A DNA stretch of 64,000 nt from Methylovirgula sp. (lineage in GTDB: Bacteria; Pseudomonadota; Alphaproteobacteria; Rhizobiales; Beijerinckiaceae): positions 2,478,501-2,542,500 of the forward strand of contig NZ_JBBCGP010000001.1 in NCBI RefSeq assembly GCF_037200945.1. Reading direction: 5' to 3'. Made by a program: the position numbers and the translations under genes. Positions 17,806-26,320 of the stretch are shown here, one piece after another; position 1 is the first letter of the stretch, and each line of letters starts with the position of its first letter. The notes beneath the pieces are model-generated. The model made no database searches and had not been told where the DNA came from. It saw only the letters and a list, made by a program, of their open reading frames with translations.

Positions 17806-19737
17806 TTACGCGATCAGCGCCCGCGCGGCCTCGTCTTCGCGGCCGAGCGTTTCGAGCACTTTGGCGACGATGCCCTTCGCGTCGAGATGTGCCTCAGCAT
17901 ACAATTTCTCGGGCTTGTTATGGTCGAGGAAGATATCCGGCAACACCATCGAGCGCAGCTTGAGCGGCTTGCGCCCGTCAAGCAAACCCTTTTCGAGTAG
18001 CGCCTGCGTTACGAACGAGCCGAAGCCGCCGACAGAACCCTCTTCGACCGTAATCAGAATCTCGTGGTTACGGGCGAGCCGGGTGACGAGATCGACGTCG
18101 AGGGGCTTTGCAAAGCGGGCGTCAGCGACAGTCGCCGAGATGCCGTAAGTGCTGAGGTCTTCGGCTGCCTTCAGCGCCTCGCCGAGGCGGGTGCCGAGCG
18201 ACAGGATGGCGACCTTGTTGCCTTCGCGCACGATCCGGCCCTTGCCGATCGTCAGGACTTCGGGGTGCTCCGGCAGTTCGATGCCGATGCCCTCACCGCG
18301 CGGATAGCGGAAAGCGATTGGGCCTTCGTCATAGGCGACGGCGGTGTGGACCATATGGACGAGTTCCGCCTCGTCCGCGGCGGCCATCACGACCATGCCG
18401 GGCAGGATGCCCATGTACGAGACATCGAAAGAACCGGCGTGCGTCGCGCCGTCGGCGCCGACGAGGCCGGCGCGGTCGATGGCGAAGCGCACCGGCAGTT
18501 TCTGGATCGCCACATCGTGGACGACCTGATCGTAGGCGCGCTGGAGGAAGGTCGAATAGATCGCGCAGAACGGTTTGAACCCTTCCGTGGCAAGACCTGC
18601 CGCGAAAGTCACCGCATGCTGCTCGGCGATGCCGACATCGAAGGTGCGTTCGGGAAAGGCCTTTTCGAAAACATCAAGGCCTGTGCCCGACGGCATGGCG
18701 GCGGAAATGGCGACGATCTTGTCGTCCTTCTGCGCTTCCTTGACGAGGGCGTCGGCGAAGACGCGGGTATAGCTCGGCGCATTCGCCTTCGGCTTGACCT
18801 GTGCGCCGGTGATGACGTCGAACGTATTGACGGCGTGATGGCGATCCTTTGCCGCCTCGGCCGGTCCGTAGCCCTTGCCCTTTTGGGTGACGACATGAAC
18901 GAGGACCGGACCCCGGCCTTCCATATCACGGACGTTCTTGAGGATCGGCAGGAGCTGGTCGAGGTTGTGGCCATCGATCGGCCCGACGTAGTAGATGCCG
19001 AGTTCCTCGAACATCGTGCCGCCGGCCCAGAAATTCCGGGCAAATTCCTCGGTCTTGCGGGCGCGGTCGTAGATGAACTTCGGCAGATGGCGACCGAGCT
19101 GCTTGGCCGCCTCACGCACCGTGCGATAGGTGCCGCCAGAGACGAGCCGGGCCAGATACGACGAGAGCGCGCCGGCGGGCGGGGCGATCGACATTTCATT
19201 GTCGTTGAGAATGATGATCAGGCGCGAATGCATCGCCCCGGCGTTGTTCATCGCCTCGTAGGCCATGCCGGCCGACATCGCGCCATCGCCGATGACCGCG
19301 ATGACATTGGTCGGCTTGTCGGCCAAAGTGGCGGCGACCGCCATGCCGAGGCCGGCGGAAATCGACGTGGAGGAATGGCCGGCGCCAAATGGGTCGTAGG
19401 GGCTCTCCGAGCGCTTGGTGAAGCCGGACAGGCCGTCGCCCTTGCGCAGCGTGCGGATACGGTCGCGCCGTTCGGTCAGGATCTTGTGCGGATAGGCCTG
19501 ATGGCCGACGTCCCAGATGATCCGGTCGTCCGGCGTGTTGAAGACGTAGTGCAGGGCGGTCGTCAGTTCGACGACGCCAAGGCCCGCGCCAAGATGGCCG
19601 CCCGTGACCGACACTGCGTCGATCGTTTCGGTGCGCAACTCGTCCGCGACCTGGGCCAGATCCGTTTCGGGAAGTCGCCGCAAATCGGCTGGCGATTTGA
19701 TCGCGTCGAGAAGCGGGGTCTTCGAAGATGTCGTCAC
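17806..19737 (-). CDS. dxs: 1-deoxy-D-xylulose-5-phosphate synthase
   Basis: The 643-residue thiamine diphosphate enzyme condenses pyruvate and glyceraldehyde 3-phosphate to give DXP, the first step of the MEP isoprenoid pathway and a precursor of thiamine and pyridoxal. Seen: IIWDVGHQAYPHKILTERRD near the N-terminus, the ThDP/Mg site GDGAMSAGMAYEAMNNAG, and the transketolase-like C-terminal domains (FDVGIAEQHAVTFAAGLA). Full length for the family. The start is GTG with GAGG seven bases upstream. Two other isoprenoid genes, ispE and a polyprenyl synthase, lie in this window but not in the same operon. Confidence 0.97.
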   Translation of the reverse strand: MTTSSKTPLLDAIKSPADLRRLPETDLAQVADELRTETIDAVSVTGGHLGAGLGVVELTTALHYVFNTPDDRIIWDVGHQAYPHKILTERRDRIRTLRKGDGLSGFTKRSESPYDPFGAGHSSTSISAGLGMAVAATLADKPTNVIAVIGDGAMSAGMAYEAMNNAGAMHSRLIIILNDNEMSIAPPAGALSSYLARLVSGGTYRTVREAAKQLGRHLPKFIYDRARKTEEFARNFWAGGTMFEELGIYYVGPIDGHNLDQLLPILKNVRDMEGRGPVLVHVVTQKGKGYGPAEAAKDRHHAVNTFDVITGAQVKPKANAPSYTRVFADALVKEAQKDDKIVAISAAMPSGTGLDVFEKAFPERTFDVGIAEQHAVTFAAGLATEGFKPFCAIYSTFLQRAYDQVVHDVAIQKLPVRFAIDRAGLVGADGATHAGSFDVSYMGILPGMVVMAAADEAELVHMVHTAVAYDEGPIAFRYPRGEGIGIELPEHPEVLTIGKGRIVREGNKVAILSLGTRLGEALKAAEDLSTYGISATVADARFAKPLDVDLVTRLARNHEILITVEEGSVGGFGSFVTQALLEKGLLDGRKPLKLRSMVLPDIFLDHNKPEKLYAEAHLDAKGIVAKVLETLGREDEAARALIA

Positions 19738-20085
19738 ATTGACCTCATCGTAAATGATCGTGCCAGCTTAAGCGTGGCTATTCGTCTTGAGCCCGAACTT
19801 ACATCGAAAAGGTCTAAAACAGCAATTTTGTAGAAAAGAAGAGCAATCCCGTATTGTTATCAGGATTAACCGATGCTGCAACGCACAGACCCCGGGGATG
19901 GTCGACGCAAGCGGGTCGTTTATGCTGCTTCTGGCTCGGCTGTGTCTTTCGGGTTACTGATAGGGAACGCTGCGACTCGCGAACGCGCCTGCGTTTAACC
20001 TGAGCTGAACCATTCGGCCGGAGCTGGCTGGCGAGGCTCTGGAAAACGCGCCGCCCGCGCCATATCTGCTCGCGGGGAGTCCGTC
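19738..20085. other. Divergent intergenic region dxs / hdeD
   Basis: About 350 bases without a convincing gene, carrying the promoters of the two flanking divergent genes. I see no clear riboswitch or operator. Confidence 0.5.
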
Positions 20086-20691
20086 ATGAGCCTGCCGTCA
20101 GAAACCGTGCCGATTTCATCCTTGCCGATGCCGGCAGGAAGCTGCGTCGAGCGTCTGCGTCATCGTTGGCCCTGGTTCATCGTCCTCGGGGCGCTTGTCG
20201 CCGCGATGGGCGTTGCCGCCTTGGTCCTGGCCGTCGCTGCGACCATCGTTTCCGAGTATATCATCGCGTTCTTTATGATCGTCGCTGGCGGCGGCGAGAT
20301 CGTTTTCGCAATTAGCTCGCGCTCCTGGACGCGGTTCTTTCTCTGGGTGATCGCCGGCCTCGCCTATATCGTGGTGGGGGCCTTTGCGCTGGCCCAGCCG
20401 CTCATGGCGGCGGCTTTGTTCACCCTGCTTCTCGGCGTCGCCATGTTCGTCACCGGGCTCATTCGCATCTATGTCGGCACGCATCTCAATAAAGATGTAC
20501 GCACGATCGTCGTTGTCGCGGGCGTCGTGACATCGCTTGTCGGTCTCGTCGTCCTGATCGGCTGGCCGGCAAACAGTCTGGCGATCCTCGGCGTGCTTCT
20601 TGGGCTTGATTTGCTTTTCTGGGGCGGAAGCTGGATCACCCTTGGCCTGCGGATGAAAGCTCGTCTTAACACTCTCCCGCGTCACGCTTAA
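20086..20691 (+). CDS. HdeD-family (DUF308) acid-resistance membrane protein
   Basis: The 201-residue protein has six transmembrane helices arranged as pairs of DUF308 repeats (WPWFIVLGALVAAMGVAALV, then the IIAFFMIVAGGGEIVFAI and LFTLLLGVAMFVTGLIRI type segments). HdeD in E. coli is linked to acid resistance at high cell density; alphaproteobacterial relatives are less studied. ATG start with GGGGAG upstream. A stand-alone gene before ppdK. Confidence 0.85.
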   Translation: MSLPSETVPISSLPMPAGSCVERLRHRWPWFIVLGALVAAMGVAALVLAVAATIVSEYIIAFFMIVAGGGEIVFAISSRSWTRFFLWVIAGLAYIVVGAFALAQPLMAAALFTLLLGVAMFVTGLIRIYVGTHLNKDVRTIVVVAGVVTSLVGLVVLIGWPANSLAILGVLLGLDLLFWGGSWITLGLRMKARLNTLPRHA

Positions 20692-20768
20692 AATCAGAAG
20701 AACGTTCCGTCGGCGCTCGCGCTGCTTTATGGATCGTCCGCTTGTGGGCGGCCAATTCGGGGACCTTG

Positions 20769-23450
20769 ATGACGAAGTGGGTCTATACGTTCGGCGACGG
20801 CACCGCCGAAGGCAGCAGCCAGATGCATGCTCTGCTGGGCGGCAAGGGCGCCAATCTGGCGGAAATGGCCAATCTCGGCCTGCCGGTGCCGCCGGGTTTC
20901 ACCATCACGACCGACGTTTGCGCCTATTTTTATGCCAACGCGAAAACCTACCCGGCCGAACTCAAGCCGCAGATCGATGCGGCCCTGAAACAGATCGAGA
21001 CGATCACCGGCCGCACGTTTGGGGATGCGCAAAGGCCGCTGCTCGTATCCGTACGTTCAGGTTCGCGCGCCTCCATGCCGGGCATGATGGATACTGTGCT
21101 CAACATCGGTCTCAACGACGCGACGGTCGAGGCCCTGGTGAAAGACGCCGGCGACGCGCGCTTTGCCTACGATTCCTATCGCCGCTTCATCCAGATGTAT
21201 TCGAGCGTCGTGCTCGGCGTCGCGCATCATCATTTTGAAGAAGCGATCGAGATCTTCAAGGAAGATAACAGCCTCAATCTCGATACCGACCTTTCGGCCG
21301 CGGATTGGCAAAAGATCATTTCCATCTTCAAGACGAAGATCGCCGAGGTGCACGGTTCGCCGTTTCCGCAGGAGCCGCAGGCGCAGCTTTGGGGCGCCAT
21401 CGCCGCCGTCTTCGGTTCATGGCACAATCCGCGCGCGAAAATCTTCCGGCAATTGCACAATATCCCGGAATCCTGGGGCACCGCCGTCAACGTGCAGGCG
21501 ATGGTCTTCGGTAATATGGGCGATACGTCTGCGACCGGTGTCGCCTTCACCCGCAATCCATCGACCGGCGCCAAGGAACTTTACGGCGAGTTCCTGATCA
21601 ATGCGCAGGGCGAGGATGTCGTTGCCGGCGTCCGCACACCGCAGAACATCACCGAGGCGGCGCGCATCGCGGCAGGCTCCGTGCAGCCTTCGATGGAGAC
21701 GGCGCTCCCCGATGTTTTTGACCAGTTCGTTGCGGTTGCCGATCAGCTCGAGCGCCATTATCGCGACATTCAGGATGTCGAATTCACCGTCGAGCGCGGC
21801 AAGCTCTGGATGTTGCAAACGCGCGGCGCCAAGCGCACCGCCAAAGCCGCGTTGCGGGCTGCCGTTGAGATGGCGCAGGAGGGGTTGATCAGCCAGCAGG
21901 AAGCGGTGCTGCGCATCGAGCCGGGCTCGCTTGACCAATTGCTACACCCAAATGTCGCGCCCGAGTCGGAACGCGATGTGATCGCGACGGGTCTGCCGGC
22001 CTCGCCCGGCGCCGCGAGCGGTGAGATCGTTTTCAATGCGGAAGAGGCCGAGCAATTGCGCAGCGCTGGACGCAAAGCGATCCTCGTTCGTGTCGAGACG
22101 AGTCCCGAAGACATTCATGGGATGCATGCCGCGCAAGGCATTCTGACGACGCGCGGTGGCATGACCTCTCACGCGGCCGTCGTCGCCCGCGGCATGGGCA
22201 AGCCTTGCGTCTCGGGTGTCGGCGCGCTGCGGATCGATTCCGAGCGCGGCATCCTGTCGGCGGGTCCGGTGACGCTCAAGCGCGGCGACATCGTGACCAT
22301 CGACGGCACAAGCGGCAAAGTGATGCGCGGCGCGATCGAAATGCGCCAGCCGGAAGTTTCCGGCGAATTCGGCACGATCATGCAATGGGCCGACAAGCTG
22401 CGCCGGCTGCGCGTGCGCGCCAATGCCGAGACGCCGGCCGACGCCGAGGCGGCGCGCCGCTTTGGCGCCGAAGGGATAGGCCTCTGCCGGACGGAACATA
22501 TGTTCTTCGGCGCTGCGCGCATCGCTGCCGTGCGCGAAATGATCCTGGCCGAAGACGAGAAGGGCCGCCGCGCCGCACTTGCCAAATTGCTGCCCTTCCA
22601 GCGCAGCGACTTTGCGCAATTGTTCGAGATCATGTCGGGTTTCCCGGTGACGATCCGCCTGCTCGATCCGCCGCTGCACGAATTCCTGCCGCACACGCCG
22701 GAGGAGATCGCCGAGGTTGCGAAGGCCGCCGGCGTCACGCCCGAACATATCCGGCATCGTGCGGAGGAATTGCAGGAATTCAATCCGATGCTGGGCTTTC
22801 GGGGCTGCCGGTTGGCGATCGCCTTTCCCGAGATCGCCGAAATGCAGGCGCGCGCCATTTTCGAGGGCGCGGTCGATGCCAAGCGCAAGACGGGGCAGGC
22901 GCCGGCGCCCGAGATCATGGTGCCCCTCGTCGCGATCAAACCGGAACTCGATGTTGTGAAGGCGATCATCGATAAGGTCGCCGAAGCGGTTGCGGCCGAA
23001 ACTGGCGAGATGATTGCCTATACCGTGGGAACGATGATCGAATTGCCGCGCGCGGCGCTGAAAGCCGGCGAGATTGCCGAAACCGCGGAATTTTTCTCGT
23101 TCGGCACGAACGATCTGACGCAGACGGCGCTGGGCATTTCGCGCGACGATGCTGGCACATTCCTCGGCATCTACATCTCAAAGGGTCTGCTTGCGCGCGA
23201 TCCGTTCGCCACGATCGATCAGCAGGGCGTCGGCGAATTGGTTGAGATCGCGGTCGAACGCGGCCGCAAGGCCAGGCCCGACATCAAGCTCGGGATTTGC
23301 GGCGAACACGGCGGCGATCCGGCCTCGATCGGTTTCTTTGAGCGGGCAGGGCTCGATTACGTGTCTTGTTCGCCGTTCCGTGTGCCGATCGCGAGGCTTG
23401 CCGCGGCGCAGGCGGCCGTCGGCGGCCTGGCGCCTGGCGAAGATTCGTAA
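20769..23450 (+). CDS. ppdK: Pyruvate, phosphate dikinase
   Basis: The 893-residue enzyme interconverts pyruvate + ATP + Pi and phosphoenolpyruvate + AMP + PPi. Domains in order: N-terminal ATP-grasp nucleotide domain (GGKGANLAEMANLGLPVPPGF), central phosphohistidine domain with the active His in GGMTSHAAVVARGMGKPC, and C-terminal PEP/pyruvate barrel with CGEHGGDPASIGFF. The ATG at 20769 is preferred over a GTG at 20742. In methylotrophs and other bacteria growing on C1-C3 compounds it can supply PEP for gluconeogenesis or the serine cycle; that use here is inference. Confidence 0.96.
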   Translation: MTKWVYTFGDGTAEGSSQMHALLGGKGANLAEMANLGLPVPPGFTITTDVCAYFYANAKTYPAELKPQIDAALKQIETITGRTFGDAQRPLLVSVRSGSRASMPGMMDTVLNIGLNDATVEALVKDAGDARFAYDSYRRFIQMYSSVVLGVAHHHFEEAIEIFKEDNSLNLDTDLSAADWQKIISIFKTKIAEVHGSPFPQEPQAQLWGAIAAVFGSWHNPRAKIFRQLHNIPESWGTAVNVQAMVFGNMGDTSATGVAFTRNPSTGAKELYGEFLINAQGEDVVAGVRTPQNITEAARIAAGSVQPSMETALPDVFDQFVAVADQLERHYRDIQDVEFTVERGKLWMLQTRGAKRTAKAALRAAVEMAQEGLISQQEAVLRIEPGSLDQLLHPNVAPESERDVIATGLPASPGAASGEIVFNAEEAEQLRSAGRKAILVRVETSPEDIHGMHAAQGILTTRGGMTSHAAVVARGMGKPCVSGVGALRIDSERGILSAGPVTLKRGDIVTIDGTSGKVMRGAIEMRQPEVSGEFGTIMQWADKLRRLRVRANAETPADAEAARRFGAEGIGLCRTEHMFFGAARIAAVREMILAEDEKGRRAALAKLLPFQRSDFAQLFEIMSGFPVTIRLLDPPLHEFLPHTPEEIAEVAKAAGVTPEHIRHRAEELQEFNPMLGFRGCRLAIAFPEIAEMQARAIFEGAVDAKRKTGQAPAPEIMVPLVAIKPELDVVKAIIDKVAEAVAAETGEMIAYTVGTMIELPRAALKAGEIAETAEFFSFGTNDLTQTALGISRDDAGTFLGIYISKGLLARDPFATIDQQGVGELVEIAVERGRKARPDIKLGICGEHGGDPASIGFFERAGLDYVSCSPFRVPIARLAAAQAAVGGLAPGEDS

Positions 23451-23453
23451 AAT

Positions 23454-24431
23454 CTATGGCTTCGCGAATGCGCTAATCTTCTGCGCGAGCGCGACAGGGA
23501 ATTGATACATCATAGCGTGACCGGCTCGGCCGATCGTGACTAAGCGCGTATTCGGCAGAAGATTCCGAAGCGCGTTGGAATTTCTGACGGAGACAACGTC
23601 ATCGTCCGAACCGGAAAGGATCAGAGTTATAACTCTCACCGCCAGAAGCGCTTTCGCCGCACTTCCATCTTGTGACCAAGCCTTCAACAGCGCCGACTGC
23701 CCATTTGTGACCGCATTTGAAATGACCGGAGAGCGATAATCGGCGGGCTCGTACATTTCCCGACGAAAGCAATGTGTAGCGCTGGAAAGACTCGCCGGTG
23801 GAAACAGCACGCTCATGACGTCGTCAAATGTGACGCCCGGCGCGCCCGACAGCATTGCCTCGACGTGAGGCCTGACGGGAATTCCTGATTTGCCCGGCGC
23901 GAGGGTGCTCAGGAGCACCATTTGAGCAATCGACGCTGGATCGTCGATTGCGAGTTGCTGGACGACAATTCCTCCCATCGACCAACCTACCACGGTAGGA
24001 TGCCCTAATTTTAGCGCCTGGATCAGCGAAGCCGTATCGTTCGCCATGTCTCTTGCACTGAAATCGGACGCATCGGGAATCGATCGTCCGACCCCGCGAT
24101 TATCGAAGACGACAACCTCGTTGTGTTTTGCAAGCTCAGCCAGGAACCGGGCGTTCCATTCGGATAAGGTCGCACGGAATCCGGTGACGAGCACGACCGG
24201 ACTGCCGCGACCAAACCGATAATAGGCGATCGGTCCTCGTGATGTTTGCGCGATCTGCTCATGCACATCGTCGTAGATCGGCGATGTGACAGGTGGCGCG
24301 GCGCAGATAGTTTTGGGCGGAAGCCGCAGATCCGAAGCAAGCGTGGCTGCGCCCGCAAACAGACCCATGACCCCTAGCGCCAGACGGGCGACTGACAGGG
24401 CGGTTTTGTAGGGATCATGCGGCGCGTTCAC
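23454..24431 (-). CDS. Alpha/beta hydrolase, probably exported or membrane-anchored
   Basis: The 325-residue protein has an N-terminal hydrophobic segment (VARLALGVMGLFAGAATLA), then an alpha/beta hydrolase fold with the HG-type loop VVLVTGFRATLSEW, the nucleophile elbow VVGWSMGGIV, an acid residue near ILSGSDDDVV and a His in IGRAGHAMMYQFP. Start is a GTG overlapping the upstream membrane protein stop (GTGA at 24428-24431), which indicates coupled translation. The upstream frame is open but reads as a shadow of that gene. The substrate is unknown. Confidence 0.75.
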   Translation of the reverse strand: MNAPHDPYKTALSVARLALGVMGLFAGAATLASDLRLPPKTICAAPPVTSPIYDDVHEQIAQTSRGPIAYYRFGRGSPVVLVTGFRATLSEWNARFLAELAKHNEVVVFDNRGVGRSIPDASDFSARDMANDTASLIQALKLGHPTVVGWSMGGIVVQQLAIDDPASIAQMVLLSTLAPGKSGIPVRPHVEAMLSGAPGVTFDDVMSVLFPPASLSSATHCFRREMYEPADYRSPVISNAVTNGQSALLKAWSQDGSAAKALLAVRVITLILSGSDDDVVSVRNSNALRNLLPNTRLVTIGRAGHAMMYQFPVALAQKISAFAKP

Positions 24432-25015
24432 GGAAAATACATGTCGTGCTCGAACCAATAGCCCAGCACTGCGGCAACCGCGATAACCGCAAGCCCGATA
24501 TAGCCTGGGCGCATCGACTCGTCCTTGCCGCGCTCGAACCACATCATGAGCGAAATTACGGCGGCGATGGCGATGTCGATGACCAGCCAGGGACCTACAT
24601 GCAGGCCACGGATTTGGTTGACGCCGGTCCAGACGATATCGATCAGCATGAGCACGAGCACGGAGCCGTAGAAGCGCTGCCAGCGCTGGGGGGCCAGGGA
24701 CCGCGACATCGTGAAAAAGCAACTGCCTTGCGTCATGAACATGATACCGTCGAAAATGAGATATCCGGGAACAAATTCCAACGCTGTCTTCGGACTAAGA
24801 TATGTCGAGTAAAAATATTCGGCCATGCTCTCAAAGAACTGGAAGAAGATGAGCATGAAAGTCAGCAGGGCCGGGAGGCGCTCCCAGTGCAGCGATTGAT
24901 TCTGGTCTTCGCTGGCGAAGGATTTCAGCGCCTCACCGAGGGCCAGCGCCAGGATGATGGTGAAAGCGCCCTGGAAGAAATTGACCGTATGAATGACGTC
25001 GCCGCGAATCGGCAT
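24428..25015 (-). CDS. Membrane protein of unknown function, coupled to a hydrolase
   Basis: The 195-residue protein has about five hydrophobic helices (FFQGAFTIILALALGEALKS; LLTFMLIFFQFFESMAEYFY; FYGSVLVLMLIDIVWTGV; LVIDIAIAAVISLMMWFE; IGLAVIAVAAVLGYWFEH). I do not recognise its family. Its stop overlaps the GTG start of the downstream hydrolase, so the two probably work together. Confidence 0.65.
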   Translation of the reverse strand: MPIRGDVIHTVNFFQGAFTIILALALGEALKSFASEDQNQSLHWERLPALLTFMLIFFQFFESMAEYFYSTYLSPKTALEFVPGYLIFDGIMFMTQGSCFFTMSRSLAPQRWQRFYGSVLVLMLIDIVWTGVNQIRGLHVGPWLVIDIAIAAVISLMMWFERGKDESMRPGYIGLAVIAVAAVLGYWFEHDMYFP

Positions 25016-25400
25016 GGCGCTGTTCCCGAAGAGATGAAGCGGGGAGAAAGACGGAGGGCAAAACGTAATTCGCCACTCATGTAAAGGAAAGACGGATTAT
25101 GTCATCGTCTGTGGGAATGACGTTGACGCCGGGGTCAGTCTCCGTCACCGCTCGAACACATCGCCAGTGTTGACCACGCGTTATCCGATCGGATCGTCCC
25201 GACCTTCTTCGGCAAGTAGCGCGCTTGCGGCCCTGAACCGCATCCCTCTGGGCGGCAGCGCAAACTTAATCGTCGCCGAGAATTGAGGGGAAGCGTAACG
25301 GGTAGTATCGTAATAGAGACCGTATGCCGAAACGGGCTCGAAAAGTCCGTCATTTCGCGTCGGAAATTGCCTCCCATCCGACCGATAGGAAATCGGCATC
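25016..25400. other. Intergenic region upstream of the lyase/decarboxylase pair
   Basis: 385 bases between divergent transcription units. Short frames occur but none looks coding. It should hold the promoter of the 25421 operon; I see no riboswitch-like fold or clear operator. Confidence 0.45.
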
Positions 25401-26294
25401 ATGAAGAAGACAACCCTGTTCAAACAATATCTGCTGGCCCAGGACATATTGACGATCCCGGTCGCCCACGATCCCCTCGGCGCAAAAATCATTGAGCGGG
25501 CAGGCTTCAAGGTGCTGGGTTGCGGCGGCTATGCCAATTCTGCGGCTTTCATGGGCGTCCCGGATATCGAACTGCTGACGCTCACGAACATGGTCGATTG
25601 CATCTGGCGGATGTGCGACGCGGTTGATCTCCCGGTCTGGGTCGATGGCGACACGGGACATGGCAACGTGACAAACGTCCAACATACGGTCAGACAAATG
25701 GAAAAGGCCGGCGCGGTATCCATCATGCTCGAAGACCAGGTTTCGCCGAAGCGTTGCGGTCATATGTCGGGTAAGCATGTTGTGCCGGCCGATGAGTTCA
25801 TCGCCAAGATTAAAGCCGGCGTCGACGCGCGCAAGGATGACGACTTCACCGTTCTGGCGCGTACCGATGCCATCGGCGTCCATGGTCTGGACGAGGCTGT
25901 CGAGCGCGCCCATCGGGCCATCGAAGCCGGCGCCGATTGGGTTTTTCTCGAAGCGCCCGAGAACCTCGATCAAATGCGCCAGATCCCGAAGCTCGTGTCT
26001 GTTCCCACGCTGGCCAATATGATTCCGGGCGGTAAGACGCCGATCGTGCCAGCGGCTGAACTGCAATCGATGGGTTTTGCCGCCGTCGTCTGGCCGAATG
26101 CGTTTACCTATGCCTACGCCAAACTTGCGACCGAGCTTGCCAAGGAATTGCTCAGCACCGGCACGACGACATCGTTTGACGAACGGATGATCAAGTTTGA
26201 CGAATTCAACGAATTGGTCGGATTGCCGAAAATCCGGGAGAACGAGGAGCGCTATTACGCGCCTTTCGAAGATGCGGACATCAAGCCGGTCTGA
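25401..26294 (+). CDS. Isocitrate lyase/PEP mutase superfamily protein, lyase type
   Basis: The 297-residue TIM-barrel protein has the superfamily signatures: Mg-binding DGDTGHGN at 82-89, EDQVSPKRCGH at 111-121 and ARTDA. The KRCGH motif with Cys119 as the catalytic residue marks the C-C lyase branch (isocitrate, 2-methylisocitrate or 2,3-dimethylmalate lyase, oxaloacetate hydrolase). PEP mutases have EDKxxxxxNS in this loop, so phosphonate synthesis is unlikely. It is followed after 26 bases by a pyruvate decarboxylase-like gene, so its product may be a 2-oxoacid used by that enzyme. No prpC/prpD genes are nearby, so a methylcitrate-cycle role is not supported. Confidence 0.8.
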   Translation: MKKTTLFKQYLLAQDILTIPVAHDPLGAKIIERAGFKVLGCGGYANSAAFMGVPDIELLTLTNMVDCIWRMCDAVDLPVWVDGDTGHGNVTNVQHTVRQMEKAGAVSIMLEDQVSPKRCGHMSGKHVVPADEFIAKIKAGVDARKDDDFTVLARTDAIGVHGLDEAVERAHRAIEAGADWVFLEAPENLDQMRQIPKLVSVPTLANMIPGGKTPIVPAAELQSMGFAAVVWPNAFTYAYAKLATELAKELLSTGTTTSFDERMIKFDEFNELVGLPKIRENEERYYAPFEDADIKPV

Positions 26295-26320
26295 GCCTCT
26301 CCAACGGATTTGAAACGGTC

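Noticed and set aside
18064..19833. A 589-codon open frame antisense to dxs
   Set aside because: It mirrors the codon pattern of dxs on the other strand, is very rich in Arg, Asp and Gly, and matches no family; dxs is unmistakable.
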